DNA of 64,000 bases. It comes from Hymenobacter armeniacus. Lineage in GTDB: Bacteria; Bacteroidota; Bacteroidia; Cytophagales; Hymenobacteraceae. The stretch spans positions 744,001 through 808,000 of the forward strand of contig NZ_JACXAC010000002.1 in assembly GCF_014699055.1 (NCBI RefSeq), given 5' to 3'. The position numbers and the translations under genes were made by a program. Shown here piece by piece: positions 8,615 to 17,731 of this stretch. The notes beneath the pieces were generated by a model. It was not told the origin of the DNA. It ran no database searches and saw only the letters and a program-made list of their open reading frames with translations. How positions within the stretch are numbered: position 1 is the first letter of the stretch; each line of letters starts with the position of its first letter.

Positions 8615-11042
8615 GGCTCTTTTACTGTTCGGCTTGGCGCTGCTGGCCCCCGCCGCCTGGGCGCAGGAAACCCTGCGCGGCCGCGTGCAGATAGCTGGCC
8701 GCGACCAGCCCGTGGTCGGCGCCGAAGTGTACGTGGCCAGCCTGAGCCGCGTGGTGCTCACCGACAGCGCGGGCCGCTTTGAGGTGACGGGCCTGGCCGC
8801 CGGGCCGCAGCAGGTGCGGGTGTCGGCGCTGGGCTACCTGCCGCTGCAGCTCGAAGTGCGCCTGCCCGCCGACGGCTTCGGCCTGGAGTTGACCCCGCGC
8901 GACCAAACCACGCTGAAAGAAGTGGTGGTGGCCGCGCCCCAAACCACCTTTGGCCAGACGCGGCTGCGGGAAGTGGAGGGCACTGCCATTTTCGCGGCCA
9001 AAAAGTCGGAAGTCATCGTGCCCGAAAACTTGGTGGCCAACCTCGCCACCAACAACCCGCGCCAGGTGTACGCCCGCGTGCCCGGCCTCAACATCTGGGA
9101 GAGCGACGCCGGCGGCCTGCAGCTGAGCATTGGCGGGCGTGGCCTGGAACCCAACCGCACCACCAACTTCAACGTGCGGCAGAACAACTACGACATCTCG
9201 GCCGACGCCCTGGGCTACCCGGAGAGCTACTACACACCGCCCACCGAGGCCGTGAAGCGCATTCAGCTGGTGCGCGGGGCGGCCTCGCTGCAGTACGGCA
9301 CCCAGTTTGGCGGCCTGCTCAACTTCGAGCTGCGCGGGCCCGACCCCGACCGCAAAGCCGCCGTCACGTCCCGCCAAACGGTGGGCTCCTACGGCTTTTT
9401 CAACTCCTTCAACAGCGTGGCCGGCACCGTGGGCAAGCTGGGCTACTACGCCTACGCCCAGTACAAGCGCGGCGACGGCTGGCGCCCGAACTCACACTTC
9501 GACAGCAAAACCGCTTACGCCGACCTGCGCTACCAGGCCACCGAAAACCTGCGCGTGGGCGCCCAAGTCACCCACATGGACTACCTGGCCCAGCAGCCCG
9601 GCGGCCTCACCGACCGGCAGTTTTTGCAAAACCCGCGGCAGTCGAACCGCGAGCGCAACTGGTTTGCCGTCGATTGGAACCTGTTCAACGTGAGCGCCGA
9701 CTGGAAGCTCAACGCCCGGGCCAACGTCAACGTCATCGGGTTCGGGATTGTGGCCTCGCGCCAGTCGCTGGGCTACCGCCCCAACCAGGTCGACCGTCCC
9801 GACAACGACGCCAACGGCCGCGACCTGATTGACGGCGATTTCCGCAACTACGGCCTGGAGGCCCGCTTCCTCAACCGCTACCAGATGGCCGGCAAAGACG
9901 GCGTGCTGCTGGTCGGCACGCGCCTCTACCGCGGCAACACCCACAGCCAGCAGGGGTTTGGCCCGGCCGGCCGCGGGGCCGATTTCCGGTTTGTGGCCGC
10001 CGACCGTTTCGCCAGCACCAAGAACAGCTCCGACTACCGTTTCCCGAACAGTAACGTAGCCTTCTTCGCCGAGAACATCTTCTACCTCACCGACAAGCTG
10101 TCGGTAACGCCGGGCGTGCGCTACGAATTCATCCGCACGCGGGCCGAGGGCGTGCTGAACGTGGTGGACAGCGACCTGGCCGGCAACATCCTCCAAACCC
10201 GCACGCAGAACGAGGCCCGCGTGAACAGCCGCGGCTTCGTGCTGGGCGGCCTCGGCGTCAGCTTCAAGCCCCGCGAACAGCTGGAATTTTACGGCAACAT
10301 CTCGCAGAACTACCGCTCCATCACGTTCAGCGACATGCAGATTGTGAACCCCTCGTCCGTCATCGACCCCAACCTGCAGGACGAGCGCGGCTACTCCGCC
10401 GACTTGGGCGTGCGCGGCGAAAAAACCGGCGTGCTCACCTACGACGTCAGCGTATTTGCCCTCAACTACGGCAACCGCATCGGCGAAATCCAGGACTTCG
10501 ACGGTTTCAACAACGTGTTTCGCTACCGCCTCAACGCCGGCCGCGCCCTCATCGTCGGGGTGGAGTCGTACGCCGAAGTGGAGCTGCTGCGGCCCACCGC
10601 GCCCCCGGCCGAGCCCCGCCGCTGGCAGCTGTCCGCGTTCAGCAACGTGGCCCTGATTCGGGGCCGCTACGTGCAAAGCTTCCTCGCTGGCGTGGAAGGC
10701 AAGCGGGTGGAGTTTGTGCCCGACGTGAACTTTAAGGCCGGTACCCGCGCCGGCTACGGCCCCCTGAAAGCCTCGCTGCAGTTCCTCTATCTATCTGACC
10801 AGTATTCCGACGCCACCAACGCCGTGAGCAGCGGCGCCTCGGCCGTTATCGGCCGCATCCCGGCCTACCAAGTCCTCGACGCCTCGCTGTCGTGGGAGCG
10901 GCGATGGCTCAAGCTCGAAGCCAGCGTCAACAACTTGGCCGACGCGCGCTACTTCACCCGCCGCGCCACGGCCTACCCGGGCCCGGGCATCCTGCCTTCC
11001 GACGGCCGCAGCTATTTCCTCACGGTGGGGGTGAAGCTGTAG
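8592..11042 (+). CDS. TonB-dependent receptor, FecA-like
   Basis: About 816 residues. Two adjacent ATGs (8592, 8595) follow a TTG. The start overlaps the end of the HTTM gene. Signal peptide residues 1-25 end at AWAQ. Residues about 27-110 are a carboxypeptidase-like regulatory domain, followed by the plug (LATNNPRQVYARVPGLNIWE, VKRIQLVRGAASLQYG) and a 22-strand barrel ending YFLTVGVKL. It should be the outer-membrane importer of this operon, driven by TonB. Similarity is to Fe(III)-dicitrate-type receptors, but the ligand is inferred from the iron-type neighbours only. Confidence 0.93.
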   Translation: MMRLPVYKALLLFGLALLAPAAWAQETLRGRVQIAGRDQPVVGAEVYVASLSRVVLTDSAGRFEVTGLAAGPQQVRVSALGYLPLQLEVRLPADGFGLELTPRDQTTLKEVVVAAPQTTFGQTRLREVEGTAIFAAKKSEVIVPENLVANLATNNPRQVYARVPGLNIWESDAGGLQLSIGGRGLEPNRTTNFNVRQNNYDISADALGYPESYYTPPTEAVKRIQLVRGAASLQYGTQFGGLLNFELRGPDPDRKAAVTSRQTVGSYGFFNSFNSVAGTVGKLGYYAYAQYKRGDGWRPNSHFDSKTAYADLRYQATENLRVGAQVTHMDYLAQQPGGLTDRQFLQNPRQSNRERNWFAVDWNLFNVSADWKLNARANVNVIGFGIVASRQSLGYRPNQVDRPDNDANGRDLIDGDFRNYGLEARFLNRYQMAGKDGVLLVGTRLYRGNTHSQQGFGPAGRGADFRFVAADRFASTKNSSDYRFPNSNVAFFAENIFYLTDKLSVTPGVRYEFIRTRAEGVLNVVDSDLAGNILQTRTQNEARVNSRGFVLGGLGVSFKPREQLEFYGNISQNYRSITFSDMQIVNPSSVIDPNLQDERGYSADLGVRGEKTGVLTYDVSVFALNYGNRIGEIQDFDGFNNVFRYRLNAGRALIVGVESYAEVELLRPTAPPAEPRRWQLSAFSNVALIRGRYVQSFLAGVEGKRVEFVPDVNFKAGTRAGYGPLKASLQFLYLSDQYSDATNAVSSGASAVIGRIPAYQVLDASLSWERRWLKLEASVNNLADARYFTRRATAYPGPGILPSDGRSYFLTVGVKL

Positions 11043-11122
11043 AGGCGCGCTGCCAAGCTGTTGAGGATAGATAACGCCTCATGGCTGCTTCAGGCTGGGT
11101 TTGCGCTTGCCATTGTAAAAAT

Positions 11123-11151
11123 AAAATCCTGGCTATCCGGCCGGGATTTTT
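11123..11151 (+). terminator. Terminator of iron operon 1
   Basis: AAAATCCTGGC and GCCGGGATTTTT form a stem with a T tract, 80 bases after the TonB receptor stop. It separates the two iron-type operons. Confidence 0.75.
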
Positions 11152-11234
11152 GCTTATCAGCCAGCGGCTTACGCCTGTTGAGTTTCTGCGAGAGAAGCCA
11201 AGGAATAAGAAAACAAGGGCGAGGCAATGAATCA

Positions 11235-11293
11235 ATTTGGAATGATTCTAAATAAGCGCGCATCTTTGCACGGTATTTAGAATCATTCCAAAT
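11235..11293 (+). promoter_or_regulatory. Promoter bracketed by two 19-bp Fur-like palindromes (iron operon 2)
   Basis: Box 3 (11235-11253) is ATTTGGAATGATTCTAAAT and box 4 (11275-11293) is ATTTAGAATCATTCCAAAT, the exact reverse complement of box 3. The -33 TTTG is at 11236-11239 in box 3, and a -7-like CATCTTTG is at 11261-11268, 21 bases later. Box 4 spans the expected transcription start and ends five bases before the ATG. Spacing between box starts is 40 bases, against 38 at 4732. Confidence 0.78.
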
Positions 11294-11298
11294 AAGCT

Positions 11299-13800
11299 AT
11301 GCGTCACTTTCTATTTTCATTGCTTCTCACCGGAAGCCTTTTGCCGCTAGCCGCATCGGCGCAGTCCGAGCTGAATCACCGTCGTCACGTAAAGCGCCAC
11401 GAGCGGATGGGGGAAGTAACCGGCCGCATCGAACTGGCCGATGGTCAGGCCGCCGAGCAGGTTTCGGTGCGTGTGAAGGGCACGACCGTGGGCGTCAATT
11501 CGGCGGCCGATGGCACGTTCCGCCTGCGGGCGCCGGCCGGCTGGCAGGTGCTCACGGTGACGTGCCTGGGCTGCACGCCGCAGGAGGTGACTGTGGAAGT
11601 GAAGGCCGGCCAAACCGTGGCCGCCCAGCCCGTGCGGCTGGCTCCCGGCGAGCAGCAGCTGCAGGAAGTGACCGTGCGGGGGGCCAAAAGCCTGAACCAG
11701 CGCACTCCAAGCGTGGGCAAAATGCCCATCGCGCCCCTCGACAACCCCCAGAGCACCGTCACCATCGAGCGCGAGGTGCTGGAGCAGCAGCAGGCCCTGC
11801 GCCTGAGCGACGTGCTGACCAACGTGAGCGGCGTGTACGTGATGGGCGCCACCGGCGGCACCCAGGAAGAAATTGCCAGCCGCGGCTTTGCCTACTCCAG
11901 CGCCAATACGTTTAAAAACGGGGTGCGCTTCAACAACGGCATCATGCCGGAAGTAAGCTCCTTGGAGCGCATGGAAGTGCTGAAAGGCAGCGCCGCCATT
12001 CTGTACGGCAACGTGGCTGCGGGCGGCATCCTGAACCTAGTGACCAAGAAGCCGCAGTTTGAGCGCGGCGGCTCGGTGGGGCTGCGCGTGGGCAGCTTCG
12101 GCTTCGTGAAGCCGCAGTTTGACGTGTACGGCGCCGTGGGCCAGAGCCAGAAAGTGGCTTTCCGCCTGAACGGCACGTACGAGCGCGGCGACAGCTTCCG
12201 CGACGGCGTGAAGAGCAACCGGGTGTACGTCAACCCCTCGCTGCTTTTCAAACTTACGCCCAAGACGGACCTCGTGCTGGAGGGCGACTACCTGCGCGAC
12301 AACCGCACGCCCGACTACGGCATCGGGGCCATCAACTACCAGATTTTTGACTCGCGCACCCGCTTCCTGAACACGGCCGACGCCACCAACGCCACCAACC
12401 AAAGCAGCGCCACGGCCACCCTCACCAGTCGCCTCAACGACACTTGGCAGGTGCGGGCCGTGGCCGGGTTCCAACGCTACGATAACGAGTTGCGCAGCGC
12501 CGCCCGGCCCACCGCCAACGTCATCAAGCCCGGCCGCAACTACGGCAACTGGCAGCGCAATCTGCAACGCACCCAAACCGCCGAAAACTATTACCTGGCT
12601 CAAATCGACCTGACCGGCACCCTGCGCACGGGCCGCATCGGGCACACGGTGCTGGTGGGCGCCGACGCCGACCAGTACAACGCCAACGCGCTGTCGTTCA
12701 TCGCGCAAGCCTACGACTCGCTCAACATCCTGGACCCCAGCCGGGCGCTGGGCCGCCCCAAAGGCGCCGTGAGCGGCTACGACGCCATGCGCTACAACAC
12801 CCGCACGCTGGGCAACACCCGCCGCGCCGGTTTCTACGCCCAGGACCTCATCAGCCTCTTCGACCACGTGAAGGTGCTGGCCGGCCTGCGCTGGAGCTAC
12901 CAGGAAACCCCCACTGACGTGTACACCTACCCCGGCCTGGCGCTGCCCGCCACCAACGCCGCCACCGTGGCCGAAAACCGCCGCTACGACAACGCGTTTT
13001 CGCCGCGCCTGGGCCTGGTGTATCAGCCCACCAAAACCACTTCGCTGTTTGCATCTTACGCCAACTCCTTCACGCCCAACTCGGGCTTCGACGAGCAGGG
13101 CGGGGCACTGGCGCCGTCGCTCATCGACCAGTACGAAGTGGGCATGAAGAACGAGCTTTTCAAAGGCGCTTTGTCGGCTAACGTGACGGGTTATCGAATC
13201 ATCAACAGCAACCAGGCCCAGGCCATTCTGCCCACCGACCCGCGCTTTGCCACCAGCCGCGTGGCCGCCCCGCAGGAGCTGGCCGGCGAAGTGACGAGCC
13301 AAGGCGTGGAAGTAGACGTGCAGAGCCGCCCCCTCAACGGCATCTCGCTCATTGCCGGCTACAGCTACAACACCACCACCTACACCAAGAGCAACATTTA
13401 CGAAAACGGCAGCCGCCTGCGCTACAACCCCGCCCACACGGCCAACGCCAGCCTGTTCTACAGCTTCGCCAATGCTTTTGCCAACAACGCCACCCTGCGC
13501 GGCCTGAGCGCCGGCTTCACGGCCTACTACGTGGGCGACCGGGTGGGCGGCCGCAACACCCGCCTGCTCGACCCCAGCACCGGCCGCCCCTGGGCTTCGG
13601 GCAGCGACGCCTTCCAGCTGATTTCGGTGCCCAACTACTTCCTGTTCGATGCCTCGCTGGGGTATTCCTACGACCGGTTTTCGGTGCGCTTCAAAATGGC
13701 CAACCTGCTCAATGAGCTGAGCTACAACCTGCACGACGACAACAGCATCAACCCCATTGCCCCCCGCAACTTCTCGGCCACGCTGAGCTACAAGCTGTAA
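11299..13800 (+). CDS. TonB-dependent siderophore receptor
   Basis: 833 residues. Signal peptide 1-21 (ending AASAQ). Carboxypeptidase-like domain about 40-120, starting VTGRIELADGQAAEQVSV. The plug carries TVTIEREVLEQQQALRLSDVL and MEVLKGSAAILYGNVAAGG, motifs of the FhuA/FhuE-type siderophore receptors (TIGR01783). A full barrel follows, ending NFSATLSYKL. It imports ferric siderophores, probably hydroxamate type, across the outer membrane using TonB. The ligand is an inference. Its ATG lies just after a Fur-like box, and a PepSY protein gene follows 20 bases downstream, a common partner. Confidence 0.94.
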   Translation: MRHFLFSLLLTGSLLPLAASAQSELNHRRHVKRHERMGEVTGRIELADGQAAEQVSVRVKGTTVGVNSAADGTFRLRAPAGWQVLTVTCLGCTPQEVTVEVKAGQTVAAQPVRLAPGEQQLQEVTVRGAKSLNQRTPSVGKMPIAPLDNPQSTVTIEREVLEQQQALRLSDVLTNVSGVYVMGATGGTQEEIASRGFAYSSANTFKNGVRFNNGIMPEVSSLERMEVLKGSAAILYGNVAAGGILNLVTKKPQFERGGSVGLRVGSFGFVKPQFDVYGAVGQSQKVAFRLNGTYERGDSFRDGVKSNRVYVNPSLLFKLTPKTDLVLEGDYLRDNRTPDYGIGAINYQIFDSRTRFLNTADATNATNQSSATATLTSRLNDTWQVRAVAGFQRYDNELRSAARPTANVIKPGRNYGNWQRNLQRTQTAENYYLAQIDLTGTLRTGRIGHTVLVGADADQYNANALSFIAQAYDSLNILDPSRALGRPKGAVSGYDAMRYNTRTLGNTRRAGFYAQDLISLFDHVKVLAGLRWSYQETPTDVYTYPGLALPATNAATVAENRRYDNAFSPRLGLVYQPTKTTSLFASYANSFTPNSGFDEQGGALAPSLIDQYEVGMKNELFKGALSANVTGYRIINSNQAQAILPTDPRFATSRVAAPQELAGEVTSQGVEVDVQSRPLNGISLIAGYSYNTTTYTKSNIYENGSRLRYNPAHTANASLFYSFANAFANNATLRGLSAGFTAYYVGDRVGGRNTRLLDPSTGRPWASGSDAFQLISVPNYFLFDASLGYSYDRFSVRFKMANLLNELSYNLHDDNSINPIAPRNFSATLSYKL

Positions 13801-13820
13801 TCCGCAGTAATTTGCCTGCC

Positions 13821-15080
13821 ATGAAAAGCCCGGTCAAACGCTTCATTCGCAACATTCACCTCTATCTGGGCCTGGCTTCGGGGCTGGTCATTGTGTTCGT
13901 GTGCCTTACGGGTAGCATCCTGGTTTTTGAAAAAGAGCTGGAGCAGGCCTGGCACCCGGAGCGCTACACCGTGGCCCCGGCCACCACGCCCGCGCTGTCG
14001 TTGGCCCAGCTCACGGCCGCCGTGCAGGCCTACAAGCCCAAGGCGAAAATCGGCGGCTTCAAGGTATACGCCGACCCCGCCCGCAGCGTGGAGGTGAGCC
14101 TGGCTGGCGGCCCCGGCGGCAAGGAAGGCGGCCCCAAAGGCAACCCCTCCGGCAAGGGCAACGCCCGCGCCGAGGGCCCTGGTCCAGCCGCGGGGAAGCC
14201 CGGCGAGGGCGGCCCCGGCAAAGGCAAGGGCAAAGGCGACGGCGGCCCCCGCCTCTACGTGAATCCCTACACGGGCGCCATTCTGGGCGAAATAAACCCG
14301 CGCGACAACTTCTTCCACACCGTGGAGCAGTTGCATCGCGGCCTCGTAGCCGGTAAAATTGGCAAGCTGGTGATGGGGGTGAGTGCCTCGATATTCCTGT
14401 TCATTCTGGGCACGGGCCTGGTGCTGTGGTGGCCCGTCGCCCGCAAGGCCCTCACGCCGCGCCTCACCGTGAAGTGGGGCAGCGGCTGGAAGCGTCTCAA
14501 CCACGACTTCCACATCGTGCTAGGCTTTTACGCTTCGCTCTTTCTGTTCGTAATGGCGCTCACCGGCGTGGGCATGTCCTTCGATTGGGTGGGCCAAACC
14601 ATCAACAAAGTCACCAACTCGCCCCTGAAGCGCCCCGAGCCGCCGGTATCCGCGGTGCCCGCCGCGGCCGCTGGGCCCACCGCCAAAGTGGGCGCCGATG
14701 CCGTGCTGGCATTGGCCCGCCAGCAGGCGCCCAATGCAGAATCTTACTCGCTGCAACTGCCCAAGGAGCCCACCGGTAGCATCCGCGTGGCCGTGTTGCG
14801 CCCCGGCGCCATCACCGAGAATGCCACCGACGAAGTATACCTCGACCAGTATTCCGGCCAGGTCATCAGCGGGCAGACGTATGCGCAGCGGCCGGTGGGT
14901 CAGCGCATCCGCGGGCTGTTCAAGCCGGTGCACACGGGCGCCATTGGGGGCCTGCCCACTAAAATCCTGGCCTTCGTAATTGCCTTGCTGGGCGCCACGT
15001 TTCCCATCACGGGCACCATTATGTGGCTAAACCGCATTCGCAAAAAGGGCAAGAAGCAGCCGCAACTGCAAGCCGCGTAA
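13821..15080 (+). CDS. PepSY-associated TM helix protein with Gly/Lys-rich insert
   Basis: 419 residues. The N-terminus MKSPVKRFIRNIHLYLGLAS and helix VIVFVCLTGSILVFEKE, helices near 185-205 and 225-255, and a C-terminal helix pair fit the PepSY_TM family (PF03929). The conserved HRWLG-type start appears as NIHLYLGL. Residues about 96-143 are an unusual low-complexity stretch of Gly, Pro, Lys and Ala in the periplasmic PepSY region. Such proteins accompany siderophore receptors and are thought to help ferrisiderophore reduction in the inner membrane. It forms an operon with the receptor gene. Confidence 0.9.
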   Translation: MKSPVKRFIRNIHLYLGLASGLVIVFVCLTGSILVFEKELEQAWHPERYTVAPATTPALSLAQLTAAVQAYKPKAKIGGFKVYADPARSVEVSLAGGPGGKEGGPKGNPSGKGNARAEGPGPAAGKPGEGGPGKGKGKGDGGPRLYVNPYTGAILGEINPRDNFFHTVEQLHRGLVAGKIGKLVMGVSASIFLFILGTGLVLWWPVARKALTPRLTVKWGSGWKRLNHDFHIVLGFYASLFLFVMALTGVGMSFDWVGQTINKVTNSPLKRPEPPVSAVPAAAAGPTAKVGADAVLALARQQAPNAESYSLQLPKEPTGSIRVAVLRPGAITENATDEVYLDQYSGQVISGQTYAQRPVGQRIRGLFKPVHTGAIGGLPTKILAFVIALLGATFPITGTIMWLNRIRKKGKKQPQLQAA

Positions 15081-15098
15081 GGCCTACGGACGAAAACC

Positions 15099-15890
15099 CT
15101 AATGCGCCAGAAAATACGGCGAAAAAGTGTCCCAGCTCAGTCGTAGAATAAACGCTCCCACCACCGCCAAGAATAGCACCCGCACAAAGCCACTGCCGCG
15201 CCGCAAGGCCATGCGTGCCCCCAGCGTAGAGCCCAGCATGTTGCAAATGGCCATCGGCACGGCCACTTTGTAAAGCACCTGCCCGGTTGAGATAAAGAAG
15301 ATGAGTCCGGCAATGTTGGTGGCTACGTTCACAAACTTGGCCGAAGCCGACGCGGCCAGAAAATCGTAGCCAAACAAGCCCACGAAGGCAAACAGCAGCA
15401 GGCTGCCCGTGCCGGGGCCAAAAAAGCCGTCGTAGAAACCGATGGCCGACCCCAGCACGATGCCCGTGATGATTTCGCGCTTGCCCTGCAGTCGCGGCGC
15501 GTGAATGCTGCCGAAGTCCTTGCGCCAAAACGTGTACACGGCCATCGCCGTCAGCAGCAGCAGCACCAAGGGCCGCACCGCTTCCTTGTGCAGGCTGCTG
15601 GCCACCCGCGCCCCCACCAGCGCAAAGCCACCCGCTACCAGCGCCGTGATGGCCACCGTGCGCCAGCGCAGCGGTACCGCATCGGGCCCGCCCAGGTAGC
15701 GCCGCAACGCCGCTGCCGTGCCCGCCAGGCTGGCCACCTTGCCCGTGCCCAGCACCGTGGAGTACGGCACCGAGCCTGGCAACAGCAGCAGCATGGCCGG
15801 CAGCTGAATCAGCCCGCCGCCGCCCACCTGCGCATCAATAAACCCAGCCAGCGCGGCAAAAAAATACAGGTAAACCAGCTCGATGGTCAT
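15099..15890 (-). CDS. Sulfite exporter TauE/SafE family protein
   Basis: 263 residues from the ATG at 15890 (MTIELVYLYF). About eight transmembrane helices in two related halves. The family motifs are GFIDAQVGGGGLIQLPAML near 17-35 and its repeat GFYDGFFGPGTGSLL near 153-167. Members export sulfite, sulfoacetate or other sulfur-containing anions, but the substrate here is unknown. It is convergent with the PepSY gene (18 bases apart) and lies downstream of dnaB on the same strand, separated by a long hairpin. Confidence 0.92.
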   Translation of the reverse strand: MTIELVYLYFFAALAGFIDAQVGGGGLIQLPAMLLLLPGSVPYSTVLGTGKVASLAGTAAALRRYLGGPDAVPLRWRTVAITALVAGGFALVGARVASSLHKEAVRPLVLLLLTAMAVYTFWRKDFGSIHAPRLQGKREIITGIVLGSAIGFYDGFFGPGTGSLLLFAFVGLFGYDFLAASASAKFVNVATNIAGLIFFISTGQVLYKVAVPMAICNMLGSTLGARMALRRGSGFVRVLFLAVVGAFILRLSWDTFSPYFLAH

Positions 15891-15920
15891 CAAGTCAGAA
15901 CAATTGGGGCAAGAAGAATT

Positions 15921-16014
15921 CGCGCAAGGTTGCGCAAAGTGAAAAGAGGTTTCGCAAAGTTGACGTTGGGTCGAACCTCGCGAAACCTCTTCTTACTTTG
16001 CGCAACCTTGCGCG
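15921..16014. repeat. Long inverted repeat after dnaB
   Basis: Two 35-base arms (15921-15955 and 15980-16014) pair with about three mismatches around a 24-base loop. The right arm ends at the base before the dnaB stop codon triplet. Each arm also contains the near-repeats GCGCAAAG and TCGCAAAG. The structure would form at the 3' end of the dnaB transcript. No similar sequence occurs elsewhere in the window. Confidence 0.75.
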
Positions 16015-17628
16015 CTAGAACGGCGGGTCCTCGTGGGCGTTGAAGTTGCTCTTCGGGAAGGGCACCGGCGACTCGTTAATCTTTGAGCCCAGGCGAATGG
16101 TGTTCGGCGCGAAGGAGCTGGGCTCGCTGTCGAAGTTGCTGGCGGGCAGGCCCATGGGTTGGTAGCCGCTGGGGTCGAAGCCGCCCATGCCGTCGAGGTC
16201 GGCAAACTTGGTGTACTTGCCAATGAACTTGAGCTGCACCGTTTCGAGGGAACCGTTCCGGTGCTTGGCAATGATGACTTCGCCCACGCCCTGCGTCGAG
16301 TTGCCTTCGGCGTCTTGGTCGAGGCCGTAGTATTCGGGGCGGTAGAGGAAGATGACCATGTCGGCGTCCTGCTCGATGGAGCCCGATTCACGCAGGTCAC
16401 TGAGCTGCGGCTTCTTGTCGCCGCCACGGGTTTCTACCGAGCGCGAGAGCTGCGACAGGGCCAGTACGGGCACGTTCAGCTCCTTGGCAATGCCCTTGAG
16501 GGCCCGCGAGATGCTGGCAATTTCCTGTTCGCGGTTGCCGCCGCGGCCGTCGGTGTTGCCGCTCATCAGCTGCAGGTAGTCGACGATAATCATCTGCACG
16601 TCCTTCTGTGAGCGCAGGCGGCGGCACTTGGTGCGCAGCTCGCGGATGCTCAGGCCGGGCGTGTCATCAATGTAAATCGGGGCGGCCGAGAGGGCCGTGA
16701 TTTTGTGGTTGAGCTGCTGCCACTCGTGGTCGGCGAGGCTGCCTTTCTTGATTTTCTCGGAATCCAGCTCCGCCTCGGCCGAAATCAGACGGTTGACGAG
16801 CTGCAACGAGGACATTTCCAGCGAGAAAATGGCCACCGCTTTCTTGAAATCCACGGCCGCGTTGCGCATGGCCGAGACTACGAACGCCGTTTTGCCCATC
16901 CCGGGTCGGGCTGCAATAATCACTAAGTCAGACGGTTGCCAGCCACTCGTGACGCGGTCTAGCGCCGTGAAGCCGGTGGGCACGCCCGTGAGGCCGTCGC
17001 TCTGGTTCTTTTTTTCTTCCAGCTCCTTAATGGCCTTGCCCATCAAGCTCCGCATGTCGTCGAAGTTCTTGCGGATGTTCGACTCCGACACCTCAAACAG
17101 GGCCGATTCCGTGTCGTCGAGCAGCTTGAACACGTCGGTGGTGTCCTCGAAGGCGTCTTTTTGAATCTCACTCGAAATCCGAATCAGCTCGCGCTTGATG
17201 GCGGTTTCGGTGATAATGCGGGCGTGGTATTCCACGTTGGCCGCCGAGTTCACTTTCAGCGTGAGGTTGGCCACGTAGAAGGGGCCGCCGCAGGCTTCGA
17301 GCTCGCCCATTTCGCGCAGCTCGTGCACCACGGTGAGCTGGTCGATGGGCTCGGATTTGTCGAACAGCCGAATCACGGCGCGGTAGATGCGCTGGTGCGC
17401 GTCCTTGTAAAAGCTCTCGGGCTTGAGCAGGTCAATCACCGAGGTGAGGGCATCTTTTTCCAGCATCAGGGCCCCCAGCACGGCCATTTCGAGCTCGGGG
17501 GCCTGGGGCGGCAGCTTGCCAGCGGCGCTGGCGTTAAACGGGACCACCCCCGACGTTCCGCGGCTGGCCAGCGCGGCTTTGGCGCGGGCGGCGGATTGTT
17601 TCAGGCGGTCGTCCATCCGGTCTTGCAT
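16015..17628 (-). CDS. dnaB: Replicative DNA helicase DnaB
   Basis: 537 residues, ATG at 17628. The N-terminal domain (about 42-145) opens with PPQAPELEMAVLGALMLEKD. The RecA-like helicase domain has Walker A ARPGMGKTAF at about 240-249, a Walker B region MIIVDYLQLMSG, and the arginine-finger region. It is the hexameric ring helicase that unwinds DNA at the replication fork and recruits primase. The length exceeds E. coli DnaB (471) through an N-terminal basic extension and an acidic/Pro tail of about 70 residues, as is usual in Bacteroidota. It is divergent from the murein ligase gene. Confidence 0.97.
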   Translation of the reverse strand: MQDRMDDRLKQSAARAKAALASRGTSGVVPFNASAAGKLPPQAPELEMAVLGALMLEKDALTSVIDLLKPESFYKDAHQRIYRAVIRLFDKSEPIDQLTVVHELREMGELEACGGPFYVANLTLKVNSAANVEYHARIITETAIKRELIRISSEIQKDAFEDTTDVFKLLDDTESALFEVSESNIRKNFDDMRSLMGKAIKELEEKKNQSDGLTGVPTGFTALDRVTSGWQPSDLVIIAARPGMGKTAFVVSAMRNAAVDFKKAVAIFSLEMSSLQLVNRLISAEAELDSEKIKKGSLADHEWQQLNHKITALSAAPIYIDDTPGLSIRELRTKCRRLRSQKDVQMIIVDYLQLMSGNTDGRGGNREQEIASISRALKGIAKELNVPVLALSQLSRSVETRGGDKKPQLSDLRESGSIEQDADMVIFLYRPEYYGLDQDAEGNSTQGVGEVIIAKHRNGSLETVQLKFIGKYTKFADLDGMGGFDPSGYQPMGLPASNFDSEPSSFAPNTIRLGSKINESPVPFPKSNFNAHEDPPF

Positions 17629-17731
17629 CGGTTGGTATGGGAATTAGAGCGGGAAGGGAAAAACGGGCGGCTCGATTAAAAAAAACAGCGGGCACGCCTT
17701 GTATACAAAGCTAACCCGGAAGGAGGGGAAA

